From the NCBI GenBank assembly GCA_003342895.1, contig PTFA01000035.1, positions 4,822,801 through 4,886,800 of the forward strand: DNA of 64,000 bases. The letters run 5' to 3'. This stretch comes from Casuarius casuarius (taxonomy: Eukaryota > Chordata > Aves > Casuariiformes > Casuariidae). Positions 52,135 to 64,000 of this stretch are shown one piece after another. The notes under the pieces were generated by a model. That model did not search any database. It saw only the letters and a list, made by a program, of their open reading frames with translations, and was not told the origin of the DNA. A program made the translations under genes and the position numbers. How positions within the stretch are numbered: the stretch's first letter is position 1; the number at the start of each line of letters is the position of its first letter.

Positions 52135-53126
52135 GAAAATAGGAGGTCTACAAGACACAAGACACTGATTGTATGGCTCAGGCCCATTTTATCATCACAG
52201 CTAAACCCTACTACTGCTCAGGAAAGAGAGAGGAAAAAGACAACTGCTCATACCCTCTGTGTGAGTGCCTGTGTGTATATATGCATCAGTAGCTGTTGCT
52301 ATTTTCTTCTGTTGCTTTCCTGCAAAATTATATACACAGATATCACAATAATCTGTATCACATGTCCAAACATGAACTTTTCAAAGGCCACACTTGAACA
52401 GTCATTAACCTAAATGAGCAATATTTTGAAGTAAATACATGCAAAAAATTTTAAATGGTCTTGCAAATTAAGAAATGGCACAAGAAAACACATATTGAAG
52501 GTATGGTTACCTAATCTGTACAGGAGACTTTAAACTGCCCTTATGTTTTCTTGGAGTTGCTTTTGGGTTTTGGTTTTCTTCCAATTTTCCCACCAACACT
52601 GAAAGAACAGGAAAGGCTCTCATTTTCACAGAGCGAAATTATTATTATTTCTTATTATTTTTGGCTGCTCTCACAGATATTTTAACAGAAGTATTTCTTT
52701 GTGCAGATGGGAAAGAGTTTACATTTATTTACATTTTTTGTCCACTTGTTTTTCTGGTGCCATATGGCATATAAATGTCATTGTTGTTAATTGCATTCAC
52801 TTTAATAGTGGATCTTGTTTAATTTCAGTGCTCTTTTTATTGATTTTACCAGATTTTGATTCACACTCAGTTCATTACCTTTTAAAGGCTGTATTTTCTG
52901 GTCAATTGTGCACTGAATTTCACAGAGTTTACATATACAAGGCGAGTTGCATGTTTCTTGCAATAAATTGGGACCTTGTTATCTATGTCTCCAATTAAAT
53001 CGATTCTGCTATGCATCAGAATGCAGTCTGCATCCATCAAATCTCCATAGAAGCCCCTTACTCAGTTTGGAAGTGATGCCACAGCTTGAATAACCACCTC
53101 ATTAGGGTTCTTTTTTGTTGGTTTTT

Positions 53127-53146
53127 TTTGTTTGTTTGTTTGTTTG
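53127..53146. repeat. (TTTG)5 microsatellite
   Basis: Five TTTG units between longer T-runs. Confidence 0.88.
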
Positions 53147-54080
53147 TTTTTAAAAAAGGGAAGGACAAGTTTGCTTTCCCGAGAGACATCTTCAGAAACA
53201 CAGAGGCCTTCTTAACCTGTTCTGAATCAGGCCTAGTTGATCTAATCTACCTGGTCTGGGTGATCTCCTGTACGACTTACTGCCCACTGGCGGTTTGCAT
53301 CATGATATACTCAGTCCAGGAGACTGCAAGTTAGTGGGACAGTTTATTGCTGGAGTAAAATCAAGCCAGTAGCTTACGTTTACATCAGTAAAACAAAGCA
53401 TGGAAGAACTGATATATCCCCAACACCATAACAGGCACAAAAGTGCATCTCATAAAACACTTGATGTAGGGGGTTGACACAGTATTATAAAGCAGGGAGA
53501 AAGCACAGAGGCATATCAACTGCTCCCCAAAACATGGCATCAGCTGGTATGCCACCATGTCCCAGGCTGTTAATGAAGACATTACATGCTGCCAGCCCCA
53601 GGATAAACCACGGAGCTATGCCACTCAGAAGTCACTGGACTTTCAAATGTTCGCAACTCCGCTTTGAGCCCAATAGTTCAGCCAATTTCCCACCCACCCT
53701 TAAGTCTATCCATACAGTCCATCCCTCTCCAATATAGCTACAGAAGTGCACCAGGAGGCTGCCCCTCCGCCTTTCCATGTCCTTCCTCATGTGGCTCCTG
53801 CCTCTCCCAGCAGCAGCCCCACACTTCCCTCTGCTTCCTGCACAACAGACCATTCCACTGCATCGAGACCCTAGGCATTCTCAAAACCCACCAGCCACCA
53901 GGGGCCCTTGGCCCTGCCATGTAGCCTCCTGTGCTCTACACACACAGCTTGCCATCAAATCTCCAGACTCCTGGAGGGAGAAACACCTCTATCTATCGCT
54001 CTGCATCAGTGGGTTTAATGGCCTGATTAAAAGGGTCCAATTTTCAATGGAAGCTGTGTTCACTGGAGGAATGAGGGGGA

Positions 54081-54104
54081 GGAAGGAAGGAAGGAAGGAA
54101 GGAG
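54081..54104. repeat. (GGAA)5 microsatellite
   Basis: Five GGAA units ending in GGAGG A-rich sequence. GGAA arrays can bind ETS-family factors, but nothing here shows that this one does. Confidence 0.9.
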
Positions 54105-54910
54105 GAAAAAAAAATCCCCAAATTCTTTCCAACAATTACTGTTTTCTCATTTAGAGTCTCTCTTTAAGCATACAGTGTGTACATATCTGAAAAAAAGACT
54201 GAAGATTAAATGCATTAAACACCCACATCAGGTTGACTGTTAAGCTAATGTATTTCTAGAAATGGTTAGTAAAACACAGCACGCTTTTTTAATGAGAGCT
54301 ATAGACTGCATTTATTTTTTTTCCCAAAAATTCTATTCCTAAACTAGCTGGCTAGTTTGGTAGCTGCTAATTAGCTGCAGGTCAATAACTGAAGTTTCTG
54401 TCAACAGTGTTTGCATTTCAGCTATAAAGCAACAAAAATTCTTTTCCTCTGGTGCACCCTACAAATTCATCCAACTAGCTACCTTTTGTCCTTATATATT
54501 CCTGTGGGATGGATACTTACAGGCCTGAATTTTATCTGTTGTTGTGTGTTTTTATAACCAGAATTATTTTCCGAAACCTTATTTTCCTTTTATATATCAG
54601 ATGCAATGTATTTTTATCAGGATGGCTGCCCTTATAATGCTGAGAGATTAATATCTTGAACACCATGTTTCATAATAAGCTGCAATAATTAGAATGTAAA
54701 AAAATTCAGTTATTACAGTTAGAAATCTAAAGATATTTTGACCGGATGGTAAAAGAGGAAGCTATCTCTGAATGTCTTTCTCTTAGAAGAAGAGATCCAA
54801 CATACAAGCCTCTTCAAAAATAAAACATGAACTCAATATATTTTAAAATTGAAATATGATCAAACTTTAAGCCACGTTCCAAAACAGTGCAAGCAAAAGC
54901 AGTTTTGCCT

Positions 54911-54925
54911 AAAAAAAAAAAAAAA
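54911..54925. repeat. Poly-A run (15)
   Basis: Fifteen A followed by GCGTGC. No recognisable retroposed body precedes it. Confidence 0.85.
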
Positions 54926-55706
54926 GCGTGCACCTTGGTAGATCAAGATGACGTTTAATTTCACAAACATCTGAAATTCTGACATCAAACTTGCATGAGC
55001 TAGTAACAGAAAAATCAGATTGGGGAGGGAACATTTTAAAAAAAGAATTTTTATTTTTGTATGCACATAGGAAATTAGAAGAATAGCTTTCTTAGATTTA
55101 TTCTGCATTCATAAGAGATTTTGCAACTACAAAAGGAATACAAACTAATCTGAAAAATAACTTTGCCTGTAAACATAAAAAGACTGCATATATTTCTTTC
55201 CAGTACATTATATTGCTTTATGCATCTAGCTGATGTTTGTTGGCTTTAGCTATGTGTCCTCCTTCTGAGGAAGTTTTTATTTTTTACGGAATGATTATTA
55301 AAAAAAGAGTAGGATTGACTGTTTATACAAAGTATCATCTAAAATTATGAACCAAATAAATTTATGCCTGAAGGACAAATAGATTCTGCAGCTTTCTTAG
55401 AATTAACTGTCTCTGTTAATGACAGCAAGGTGTTTAGCTTACACAAAACTGAAGGGGATTTTATAGCAAGCATATCCCAATAACCATTATGCAGCAGAAG
55501 AGAACATGCAAGAACTGAACGAAGGAGTGGAGAACATTTTCCTAAGCTGCTGCATTGGACGCCATTTTTGCTCTTAGATCGCTGCATCAGATAGGCTGCA
55601 CTGTGATATTGAGAATGTTAAGTATTTTAAATATTGCCTTGTAGCATACACAATTGCACTGTACTGTAAGAAATCTACACATAAATTATATTTGTGCATA
55701 TAGAAA

Positions 55707-55737
55707 ATTGCAGCAGTATCCAGTATTGCAGCAGTAT
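55707..55737. repeat. Direct repeat, 13 bp
   Basis: ATTGCAGCAGTAT is found at 55707-55719 and 55725-55737, separated by CCAGT. Confidence 0.85.
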
Positions 55738-55924
55738 TGCTCATTTTATCTACACACTGAGATAGGACGGGACGGTAGAAGTGTCCACAAACACATAAAA
55801 GAAAAGTGGGCAATAAGCGATTTGGATTTCCCTCCAGTAAGTTACACATTGTGACGTGCTTTAAAAGTGAAGGATTTCAAATGAAAATGAGCAGAGCATT
55901 AGATCACACTGTTGAGAGAGAAAG

Positions 55925-56060
55925 GAAGGTCCAATTACCAGAAGTTAGCTGGAAACCCTGTGTCCCAGCTCTCCGGCAATAAATTGTAATTAGTGTGCAT
56001 CCAGCACCACACAAAGTTAACAATAAATGCCTAAAAAGGCTATGAGCCTGCTGGGTACTT
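55925..56060. promoter_or_regulatory. Candidate conserved noncoding element (inference)
   Basis: Compact non-repetitive segment with GGCAATAAATTGTAATTAGTG near 55975 and GTTAACAATAAATG near 56016 (homeodomain-, HNF1- and SOX-like cores). No open frame. Inferred from texture alone. Confidence 0.22.
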
Positions 56061-56645
56061 CAGATACCATAGTGAATATTTCTGAATGTATTACAACTTT
56101 TTCATCTGTATTCGCACTGATGCAGTGACATTAGAACTACAGTATAAGAAAGAAGGGGGGGATATTAATTTGCATATTAACAATGAGACATTTTTAAACA
56201 TGCTTGTGTGTCCATATGTATATTCTAAAATGTAGGAGAAAAAGAGTGTCAAGAAGGAACAGTAGAGGATGCTGTAAAATAAACCAGTAAGAGATTCCTC
56301 TCCTCCCCCAAGAATTGCACAAATTACTCTGCCTTGTGAAAAAGGCACTCCAGCAATCAAAAGTGATTACAATTTACATCTTATCCAACAGATATCTCTC
56401 TGGCAGTAGCACACTTCCTAATACCATTATGGATTACTAGATCAGAACCATTTATGCATCCACACTCTCCTTAGAGATCTGTCTTTCAAGCACAAGGAAT
56501 AAAACTGCTGTCTGTGGAAGACAGTGATCAAGAAACTAGAAGGTGAAAACAAACCTCCAATTTTCCCCACACAATATTTCTCTTATTTCCTGCCTTCAAA
56601 TAAAGCACATGAAAATTAAGGTATGACTGAACAGTGCAGCAATGT

Positions 56646-56673
56646 GGGGGGGGGGGGGGGGGGGGGGGGGGGG
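56646..56673 (+). repeat. Poly-G run (28)
   Basis: Twenty-eight consecutive G, then TGGGAAGGCAAGGGGAGGG. It is the longest G-run in the window and a strong G-quadruplex candidate. The true length is uncertain because such runs are poorly sequenced. Confidence 0.9.
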
Positions 56674-59600
56674 TGGGAAGGCAAGGGGAGGGAGTTGTTA
56701 TTGCACAAATTGATTATCTATGTCTGATAATACCCTAAAGTTCCCAAATTTTGACACAGAGTAATATAATCACTTCTCCCACTACTTTTGTACTTGGAGA
56801 ATTCATCCTTTTCACGAATCATACCAGCAATCTATCTTCAATGTTATCTTCATTTTCCTCAAAGCTATTTCACTCCTTTTAGACACAGAATCAAAATATT
56901 CAGATAACTAAGCTCATATGTTAGTCTCATCAACGAGCCTTGAAAGAAACCAGTCTCTGGGGTAAGTACACTGTAGACAGACCAAGTTGTTTCCCAAAAC
57001 GTCAGTCTGCCAAGTTCTACAACTGCATTTGAAACAAAGCATTGTGAAGGCTGTATTTTGCATCCATTCAATACACACACACACTTCTCCACAAGATTAG
57101 CCTCCAAAACAACTAAAGTTTAATTTCCCAGGCTTCTGAAGGTACTAGAAAGTGAGGTTTGTGGAAGCGGACAAAAAATTTGGTTGAGGCCAACGTGAAA
57201 TCTTACGTTTGTCTTTACACACACTCTTCATCCATCTCCAAACAAACCAGCATTAGCTTCAGTGTTGTTACACTTGCTCTTCTACCACTGAGCCACAACC
57301 TGTTTAGTGACCCACTTTCCAGTTAGATCCACAAAATGTGGTGGATCGTCCTTTACAATTAAAAAGGTTTGAAGTGGTTGAGATGGAGGAAATAAAGGAA
57401 CGTTCATTTCATGTAAACTAGTTTCTTTGTTTTAAAGGCCTGTTTTGAGGTCCTGTCCAACCTCAAACATTTTATGAAGTATGTCCCCACACTGGAAATG
57501 TCCCTCAACAGATTTTCAGCACTTGAAACATTGACACCCACCTTGCTGAGAAAGCCTTTAAAATGTAAATCATGCTACAGCCAACATTACTTCATCTAAA
57601 TAACAGTCTTTTTTTCTTCAAGATATTATCATACACAGCTCAACAAGGTTTAATTTATTTCAGTCGTCATTTTAAGTTAAATCACGATTTTGTAAAATGT
57701 GCCTCCTGATCAGTGCCTTAGATTACTCATAATATTAGAGTTAGTCCCGGAAACAAGATCCTTGGCATTCAAGTTATGACTTGTTTAGGAAATTGATATT
57801 GGCATTTTCTGCATCATTTGCTTTTTCTCCAGTGAATTACTTTCCTGTCTTTGATTCTCCTAAAGAAATTTCAACCTTATGGGAGAATAAAACTAATTAA
57901 AAACACTGGCAAATTTAACTTCAGGCAGAGAGTCTGGACTTCCTCTTAGAATTAATGTACCTATTGATCTGTTAAAATAATAAACTGAAAGTTGCAGTCT
58001 ATCACAGAAAATTGTCAGGGTTTGAGGTCAAACACTAATTCATCCCTTAAAGGTGAACATAACATTTCCTACATCTATAGGTTAACGTGACAGTTCTCCA
58101 AGATAGGATGGATAAAAATAAACAAGAATTATCTCCTATGAAACACATATAGAAACAACAGCCATACAAAGACCCCCACACACACACCCAACAGAACCCC
58201 TGTAGTAATTTGGAGATTTTTTTAAGGGACATATTTTAAACAATCTTGTGGCAGGTATTCTTCTGACCATGTTAGTTAATAGAGTTTATTTTTAAAAAAG
58301 CCTTAATTCTGCACTGTATCACAGAATTTCTGCCTACTTCTCCAGTATTTCCCCAGACTGCAGGTGCTACTATTACACAAGTCAGGAAGAAGAGGTACAC
58401 TTCAGATTTTCACTATCAAAGACAAAACAAATCAATTTTAATCTCCCAAGAGATGAAACTGCTTGATGCAGAAGGTCGTTAAATATTGTCTCCTATTCAG
58501 TGGCACTGGAGTCCAGAATAAAGGATAACTCCTGCAAAATGACAATCAGTGAAATGGAGAAAATGAAAAGTGAGGAACAGCTAGTGTTTTCCCATCGATA
58601 TGCTGGGGCTTTTCAAGGAGGTTGTGAAAGGGGCAACAGATAGTAGCTCAAGGACCATCCTCTTTTTTATTACTCGCATGTTATCCACTGAAAAGCCATG
58701 GTGCTACTGCAAGGATGCCAGTACTTGAAGGACATAGGAATCTGTGACCAGAAAGAAAACCCCAAAGTGGAATTAATCTTTAGTATCACCTCTCCTCCAC
58801 TATCACCATTCTGCACTACATCAACAGCTTTAAATTAAATAAAAAGGTAAAACAAAATTTGTATTTGTTTCAACCAATTCAGTCACGCGTTTCCCCCACT
58901 ACCTTTTTTTAGGGAATCTTTGTAACAGTCAATATCACAGAAACATATTGAAAATTATTAAAATTCACATAAGTTATCATATCAACTAGAAGAGCAGATC
59001 ACAAACCAAAGTAACAAGGAACTGCAGAAACAAACACAACCACAAAAAAGTTAAACAAGAAGAGCATAGAGTCTATAACTGGCATTTTCAATTTAAGTTC
59101 AATATTAGACCAAAGTATACTAAGATGGGATATAGCATTTTACCCATTACTTCTTCTCGGAATCCTTTGGAAAGTCTTATCAGCATAGCTGTCATTCCCA
59201 CTGTCTCCTCAGACACATAATATCTCCGAACTTTTGTTGTCCTGATCAAAACAGCTGGCGTAAACAGATTACATATTCACCCTGAATGACTCTGAAGTCA
59301 AAGAGACCTGAAATGACAGCTTGGTTTCCATTCCCTGCTTTGTCCTTTTTCTTTCTTCACCTACTCACTTCCCTTTCTTCCTCTATTTGCCTTTTGTTTA
59401 GCAAGCACCAAGTTTATCCAGACAAGACCATCTTTCACAACATTGCTCTAAGCCTATGACCAATGAGGTAGTCAAGAGCATTGACCTAAACAGTTCAATG
59501 TTAATTCAAGTTTGTCAGGTCACAGAATGGCTAGTAAGACCATGAGCTGAGCCCAGGTTTCTCCAACAGCAGTACTACAGTAAACGTCTGAATGAGAAAG

Positions 59601-60805
59601 AAATGAATTTTTTTCTCTCTTTTATTGCCGTTTTCCCTCTCCCCTTGCCTGCATTTGTCTTGTTTCTTCATAATAAAAGCAGACTTGGACTCCAGTAATA
59701 GCATCAGTCCTTCTCAAATAACTGTCTCTATTCTCTCCCCCACCATCCCTAAAGGGAATAGTTATTACCATCTAAAAACATATCAGGCAGGTCATTGTTG
59801 TTATGAACTGTTATTCATTCTTTCTCTGTACCTTTAGAACCAATTTAAAACACCTTAAATCACTTATTAGCCTTAGGATTAAACAGGCCAAAGCCCTGTA
59901 CACTTGAAATGGCAAACCACTTTCGGCTGATTAGTGTCTTAAGTGGGCTACCTTCAACTCTCTTCATCTGTTACTGTATTTGTGTCCAATGCTTCCCCTT
60001 GAAATAATGCTGTGTCTGTGACACAGCACAGTGCAAATTAATTTTCAACATTTCAATTAGTTTATTTTCCCTAATTCCTTACATTCCATAGCCTTAAACT
60101 GGAAATGGATACTCTGTTTTCCCCTATAACCCACTGTGATTTTACATAAATGCTTATATAGCTGGCTTATTATGCATATTCACTTCCAAACAATGCCTGG
60201 AAATTGGTGTAAATGCTTTGAAAGTGAATGAATTGATCCTCAAACGTGGAACTAATAATAAAAGAGTATTACCTACACTGCAGTTGATAACACTGCTGTA
60301 ATTAGCACTTCGACAGTTAAAGTTACTATCTAACATTCCAATAGTCTTCTTTTTACTGCTGCCTTAATCAGGAGAACATTACAAGGTAAGCAGCACCATA
60401 TGCTTTCACTGAGTAATTATTTTCTAAAGTTGTCTCGCCTTCAGTATGCTACTTTGAGTGTTAGAAAGTAGCCGTAACAATTTTTCTATTATCAAACTTA
60501 GGTAATTTCTCAGGTAAGCCTTTTAAAATACAAAGCAGAATTCTCACATGTCCAATACTTAATCTTAGTATTTTTCTGTAAAGTCATCCTGCAGGATTTC
60601 TTAGTTTTCCTGAATGTGTGGTACAGCAGACTTGCATGCCTGGCTTTCCATCTGACAATATATTCCTTAAAGAAAAATAATTAAACTGTCCAAGTTCTGT
60701 AGGTCTTCTACCTTCTACATACAACATCCCTCTCTTGCTTACTACAGAATTAGATGTGCCATTTTAAAAGTTATCCATAGCATAAAACATCAGCCTCCCT
60801 CGTTT
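56674..60805. other. Gene-free stretch
   Basis: No gene was recognised. It contains (AC)6 at 57073-57084, a tRNA A-box-like sequence on the minus strand at 57281-57295 and a 7-bp hairpin GATCCAC/GTGGATC at 57326-57347. A further motif-rich segment lies at 60170-60340. Open frames at 58047-58232 and 59625-59837 show no domain. Confidence 0.5.
57073..57084. repeat. (AC)6 microsatellite
   Basis: Six AC units. Confidence 0.85.
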
Positions 60806-61196
60806 TCTCTGAACAGCACTCCTGCCCTTGAGCTCACTTACTGATTCCTCCAATTTGGTGTCATCTGCAAACTCCATGACAGTGCACTCCAGGTGGCCAT
60901 ACCCACCTATTTGTCCATTCACCCAGACTGCAACATTCTAACTTGGATACAAGAACATTGTGAGAGACAGTGTTGAAAACCTTGCTGAAGTCAAGGTAAA
61001 TGACATCCATTGCTCTCTCCTTGTCCACACACCCAGTTATTTTACCACAGAAGCTCATCAGGTTGGTGAGGCATGATTTACCCTTGATAAATCCATGCTA
61101 ACTGCTCCCTATCACCTCTTCTCCTCCATGTGCCCAGAAATGTGTTCCAAGAGGACTCACTGTGACTTACCTCGGGACAGAAGTTAGGCTGAATTA
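60806..61196 (-). mobile_element. CR1 LINE fragment (minus strand)
   Basis: Read on the minus strand, the fragment begins near 61196 (AGCCTAACTTCTGTCCC-like). It runs through GAGTCCTCTTGGAACACA and the GCATGGATTTATCAAGGGTA-like segment, then the reverse-transcriptase part giving DVIYLDFSKVF. It then jumps to AGTTTGCAGATGACACCAAA, the FADDTK motif. The jump between about 60905 and 60885 means the central RT part is deleted. No CR1 3' tail is present, so both ends are missing. It belongs to a different CR1 subfamily from the copy at 858-1744 judging by its sequence around SVSEL. Confidence 0.88.
60861..61058 (-). pseudogene. CR1 reverse-transcriptase remnant
   Basis: An open stretch on the minus strand encodes GCVDKERAMDVIYLDFSKVF and then NTVSHNVLVSKL, the fingers/palm beginning of CR1 reverse transcriptase. 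After the WTNRWV segment similarity is lost because of a deletion. No start or catalytic FADD motif is in this frame, so no functional enzyme results. Confidence 0.85.
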
Positions 61197-64000
61197 CAAT
61201 CTTAGAGCTCAGACATCAGTGACACAAGCCCTCAGACCACACCTTGACTGGGAGATCATGAAATATTATTTAGTTGTATGTAACCCAGCCAGCCTTGACA
61301 ACAGTGAGTGGTGAAATTGCTTCAGAATTCACAGGGACTGAAGTGCAACCCCGACTGCTACAATTCTTCAGCTGCAATGAAGCTATTTGTGAACTAAACA
61401 AAACAGCTATTGCATTAAAACTGACAGGACATCTCCAATACTGCCCCTTCTAGGGTAAACTCTACAATTCTATTAAATATTTTTTGTTCACCTTGTTAAA
61501 TGACAAAACTTAGATGTTTTAAAAGTCAGTGTGCCAAAAATACACAATTTTAAATGTACTATATTCTGATAGATAAAGCAATTTTATTGACTAAAAGCAC
61601 AAGGCAAATCTGTCATTCAAGGCAATTAGGAAGCAACATTTCTACTATTCTAAGTACACATGCACATTTTGTGTAAAAGTCACATGAAGATCAACTGTCA
61701 TTCTACTACATCAATATCCATCAAATCAAATGACAGCATCTTCCATCACAAACTGTTTGGTATAGTGGAAATAGAGTCATTGGAATACAATGCTTTAGCA
61801 GGATAAATGACTCCCATTTTGGAAACGAATGTCTCGGCTTCACCTCAACGTCTGTTTCCTATGAATGCCAAGGGGATGCCAAGACATTTATCCAGCAGTG
61901 GGAGGACATTATCCTGTTGCAATGTTCTGTTCTGACATTCTCTCTTAAACCATCCAAAGCCTATTATCATCTCCTGATGCAATTTCCAAAATTCTTACGC
62001 ATACAGCTTAAAGACAGGCTTTCATGGATATAACACTGTGACTTCTAAATAGCACATGAGAAGACTCCAAGTGCAGAATAAAAATGTTATACTTCCTGCA
62101 CTGCTTTAGAAAAGGAGACATTGAAATGCAAAGCTTCATCCTGCAAGATGTGAACTCACAAGATGGAGCCTTGCAGAGAATTACATTACCTTAAAGGGGA
62201 ATGTTTTCCTATTTCAAGGCCTTCTGTCCTTACCCAGTGACACACATGCTGGGGGAAAAAAAATGCTCAAGTAGATATTGGTCACACTTTTAGTCTTTAA
62301 TGTTTGTTTCAATTAAGCGTCAACATCAAGGTTTTGATCTGTTTGGTAAATCTGCTTTTTGAAAGCTGACAATTGATCATAAACTTAGAAAGACAAGGTA
62401 CTTATTCTAGCGAGGCAGACATTTCAACTGAGAAAGCCACTCTCTGAACACATAACAGCTTTCACATCTGCAAAGATAAGAACAAGAGTCCAAGATTTTT
62501 GTAGCAACAAGCATTTAGCTGAATGCTTTCCTCTGATACAAAATACCACTGAGCAGCAGACTGTTGAACGTACCCTCAATGACTACAGTAACATCACCTA
62601 TTTCATCTGCAAAAAGGCCACTGACTTTCCTTTTCACACCTGTTACTGTCCAATTCTGAGAACGTGGCCCAAACATTCTTCTAACCCCACCTATTCAGAC
62701 TTTCTCCAAGTTCAGGCTCAAAGTGATAAAAGGGAAGGAAAAAGAAAATCTCTATTCTATCAGCTATTGCAAGAAAGATACATTTCAGTCCCTTTCCATC
62801 TCTTTAAAAAAAAAAAAAAAAAATCTCCTTTAAAGACGACTATCAATTCTGTTATAAGGTTTATTATCATATAACAACAGAAATAGTTAAAAGTGAACGA
62901 CTTCTGTCAGCAAGAAAGAACAACAAAGAAGATGGCAACATGTATCAAGTGTAAAATAATCTAAGTGTGCATAGAGTTCTTATTTTTCTCATAAGACATA
63001 CAGATTGACTTACTCATGACAAAGGATTCAAAAACAGTAAATACAAATTAGGGTCACAGCCAAGGTATTAGTAAGATCAAGACATTTAAATGTATTTGGG
63101 TGCATAAAAATCAGTGTCAGATAAGATGAATAATATTCTTCGCCTCTTCATGTTTTGATCCTCAAGGCATCTTCCCTGTTTTTTTGCACATAGCAAAATC
63201 TACTTCTCCATGGCTGAGATAACGAAAACTTAGAATAGCTATCTTTCTCCCCTCTTTACTCTTAGCTCATGAAACAAAGAGGGCAAAGACCTCTCAAACC
63301 CTCTTTTACCACTTTTAGAAGGTCACCCTGGATCTCACTTCCAATTAAAAGTACAAATTATGTGAATTTCATATTCAGACATGACATAGATAAAAATAGC
63401 AAACATGCTGCCAATGAAAATAGCAAAATACCCACCTTTCCTAAAATATTTCAAATATACGTATTCCACTTTGTGGGAAAAGAAATCTTCAGTTCTACAG
63501 AAGTTAGCATTAAGTCAGTACAAAACGTGGAACTGTTCCTATGGATGCCAGTTCTTTAGTAGAATATGTCAAATGTTTGCATGCAGGAAAATGTTTCTAT
63601 CCCTCTCCTTGCATGTTTTTGGTTCTACCTCTCCTCCCAACTATGCCTTGGCAAAAACGAGACTCATCCAAAGTTCTGATGTTGGCAAAAGGAAAAAAAA
63701 ATAATCATCCTACAGACAATGAGATTTGCTGGAATATAAAGTGCTAACACTCAAATGATTTTCAAAGTGTTACCAATGCTTGACACTCGAGTAAGATTAT
63801 ACTGAAGAGTTCTACAAGAGGTACTATAAACAACTTTAAAAACATTCCCACTGATATATTATGCTTGCAGGTGCCTCTCCATCCACAAGGATGGATAAAA
63901 TTCGGTTGTCCTGTACTGGAAAAGTCAAACATGTCATTAATACTCCTGGTTTACTTTATCCCATATATTAACACGATATACTTGACAAGCTATTTCGGCA
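61197..64000. other. Gene-free AT-rich stretch
   Basis: No gene was recognised. An A18 run lies at 62806-62823. Three overlapping small frames at 63269-63747 on the plus strand have no recognisable domains. The window ends in ordinary AT-rich sequence. Confidence 0.55.
62806..62823. repeat. Poly-A run (18)
   Basis: Eighteen A preceded by CCATCTCTTT. No retroposed body was recognised. Confidence 0.88.

Larger units (their letters stand above)
50941..56645. other. Gene-free stretch
   Basis: No gene was recognised. It holds a 22-bp tandem duplication, AT palindromes, (AC)6 at 52123-52134, (TTTG)5, (GGAA)5 and A15 at 54911-54925. A less AT-rich, pyrimidine-rich part at about 53530-53990 is open in several frames on both strands at once, which argues against real coding. 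The stretch also holds the longest open frame of the window (51958-52413), judged chance. Confidence 0.5.

Noticed and set aside
51958..52413. Longest open frame in the window (plus strand, about 150 codons)
   Set aside because: It begins with TTG, not ATG, includes an (AC)6 run and low-complexity residues, and has no recognisable domain. Length alone is compatible with chance.
53127..53146. TTTG array as the tail of a retroposon
   Set aside because: No element body was recognised. It fits a simple microsatellite.
53530..54154. Cluster of frames open on both strands in a less AT-rich region
   Set aside because: Open in several frames at once, proline- and serine-rich by base composition, and no domain. 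Composition explains the lack of stops.
1..64000. Search by eye for CRISPR arrays, operons, phage genes, rRNA and LTR pairs
   Set aside because: No regularly spaced repeats, no polycistronic gene layout and no paired long terminal repeats. The sequence is vertebrate in character throughout.

Overview
The window reads as ordinary nuclear DNA of a bird. The best evidence is two degraded CR1 retrotransposon fragments: one on the plus strand at about 858-1744, with the CR1 3' end and its 8-bp ATTCTGTG-type tail, and one on the minus strand at about 60806-61196. CR1 is the dominant LINE of birds and other sauropsids. The rest of the sequence is A+T-rich and CpG-poor, with long homopolymer runs, and shows no bacterial gene organisation. 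Two single undetermined bases (38614 and 45422) point to a draft assembly.

I could not recognise any intact protein-coding gene, and found no convincing exon, tRNA, rRNA or CRISPR array. The open frames are all short (longest about 150 codons, and that one lacks an ATG at its 5' end). They have low-complexity or unremarkable translations and overlap each other on both strands, as chance frames do. The window is therefore best described as intergenic or intronic sequence. It cannot be decided from sequence alone whether a gene spans it with exons outside. The one weak hint of coding sequence is the CTG/GCT-rich stretch at 1-95, cut by the window edge.

Layout: 1-95 trinucleotide-rich edge; 858-1744 CR1 (+); 1745-16677 unique AT-rich DNA with small repeats; 16678-16706 perfect hairpin; 18340-18435 and 19795-19893 a diverged direct repeat; 26374-26436 and 33831-33896 two pre-miRNA-sized imperfect hairpins; 37478-37612 a probable MIR-type SINE remnant (-); 38598-39720 G-rich tracts and a 25-bp tandem duplication; 44230-44328 a T29/G7...C8/A10 inverted structure; 46995-47091 and 50821-50940 two CpG-dense patches; 51007-51050 and 51801-51857 a tandem duplication and AT palindromes; 56646-56673 a run of 28 G; 60806-61196 CR1 (-); the remainder unique AT-rich DNA.

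Nothing here looks like a novel multi-gene system. The observations most worth checking are the two extended hairpins, the 18.3/19.8-kb repeat pair, the extreme homopolymer structures, and several stretches dense in TAAT-type motifs that resemble conserved noncoding (enhancer-like) DNA. That last impression is inference, since conservation cannot be measured here.
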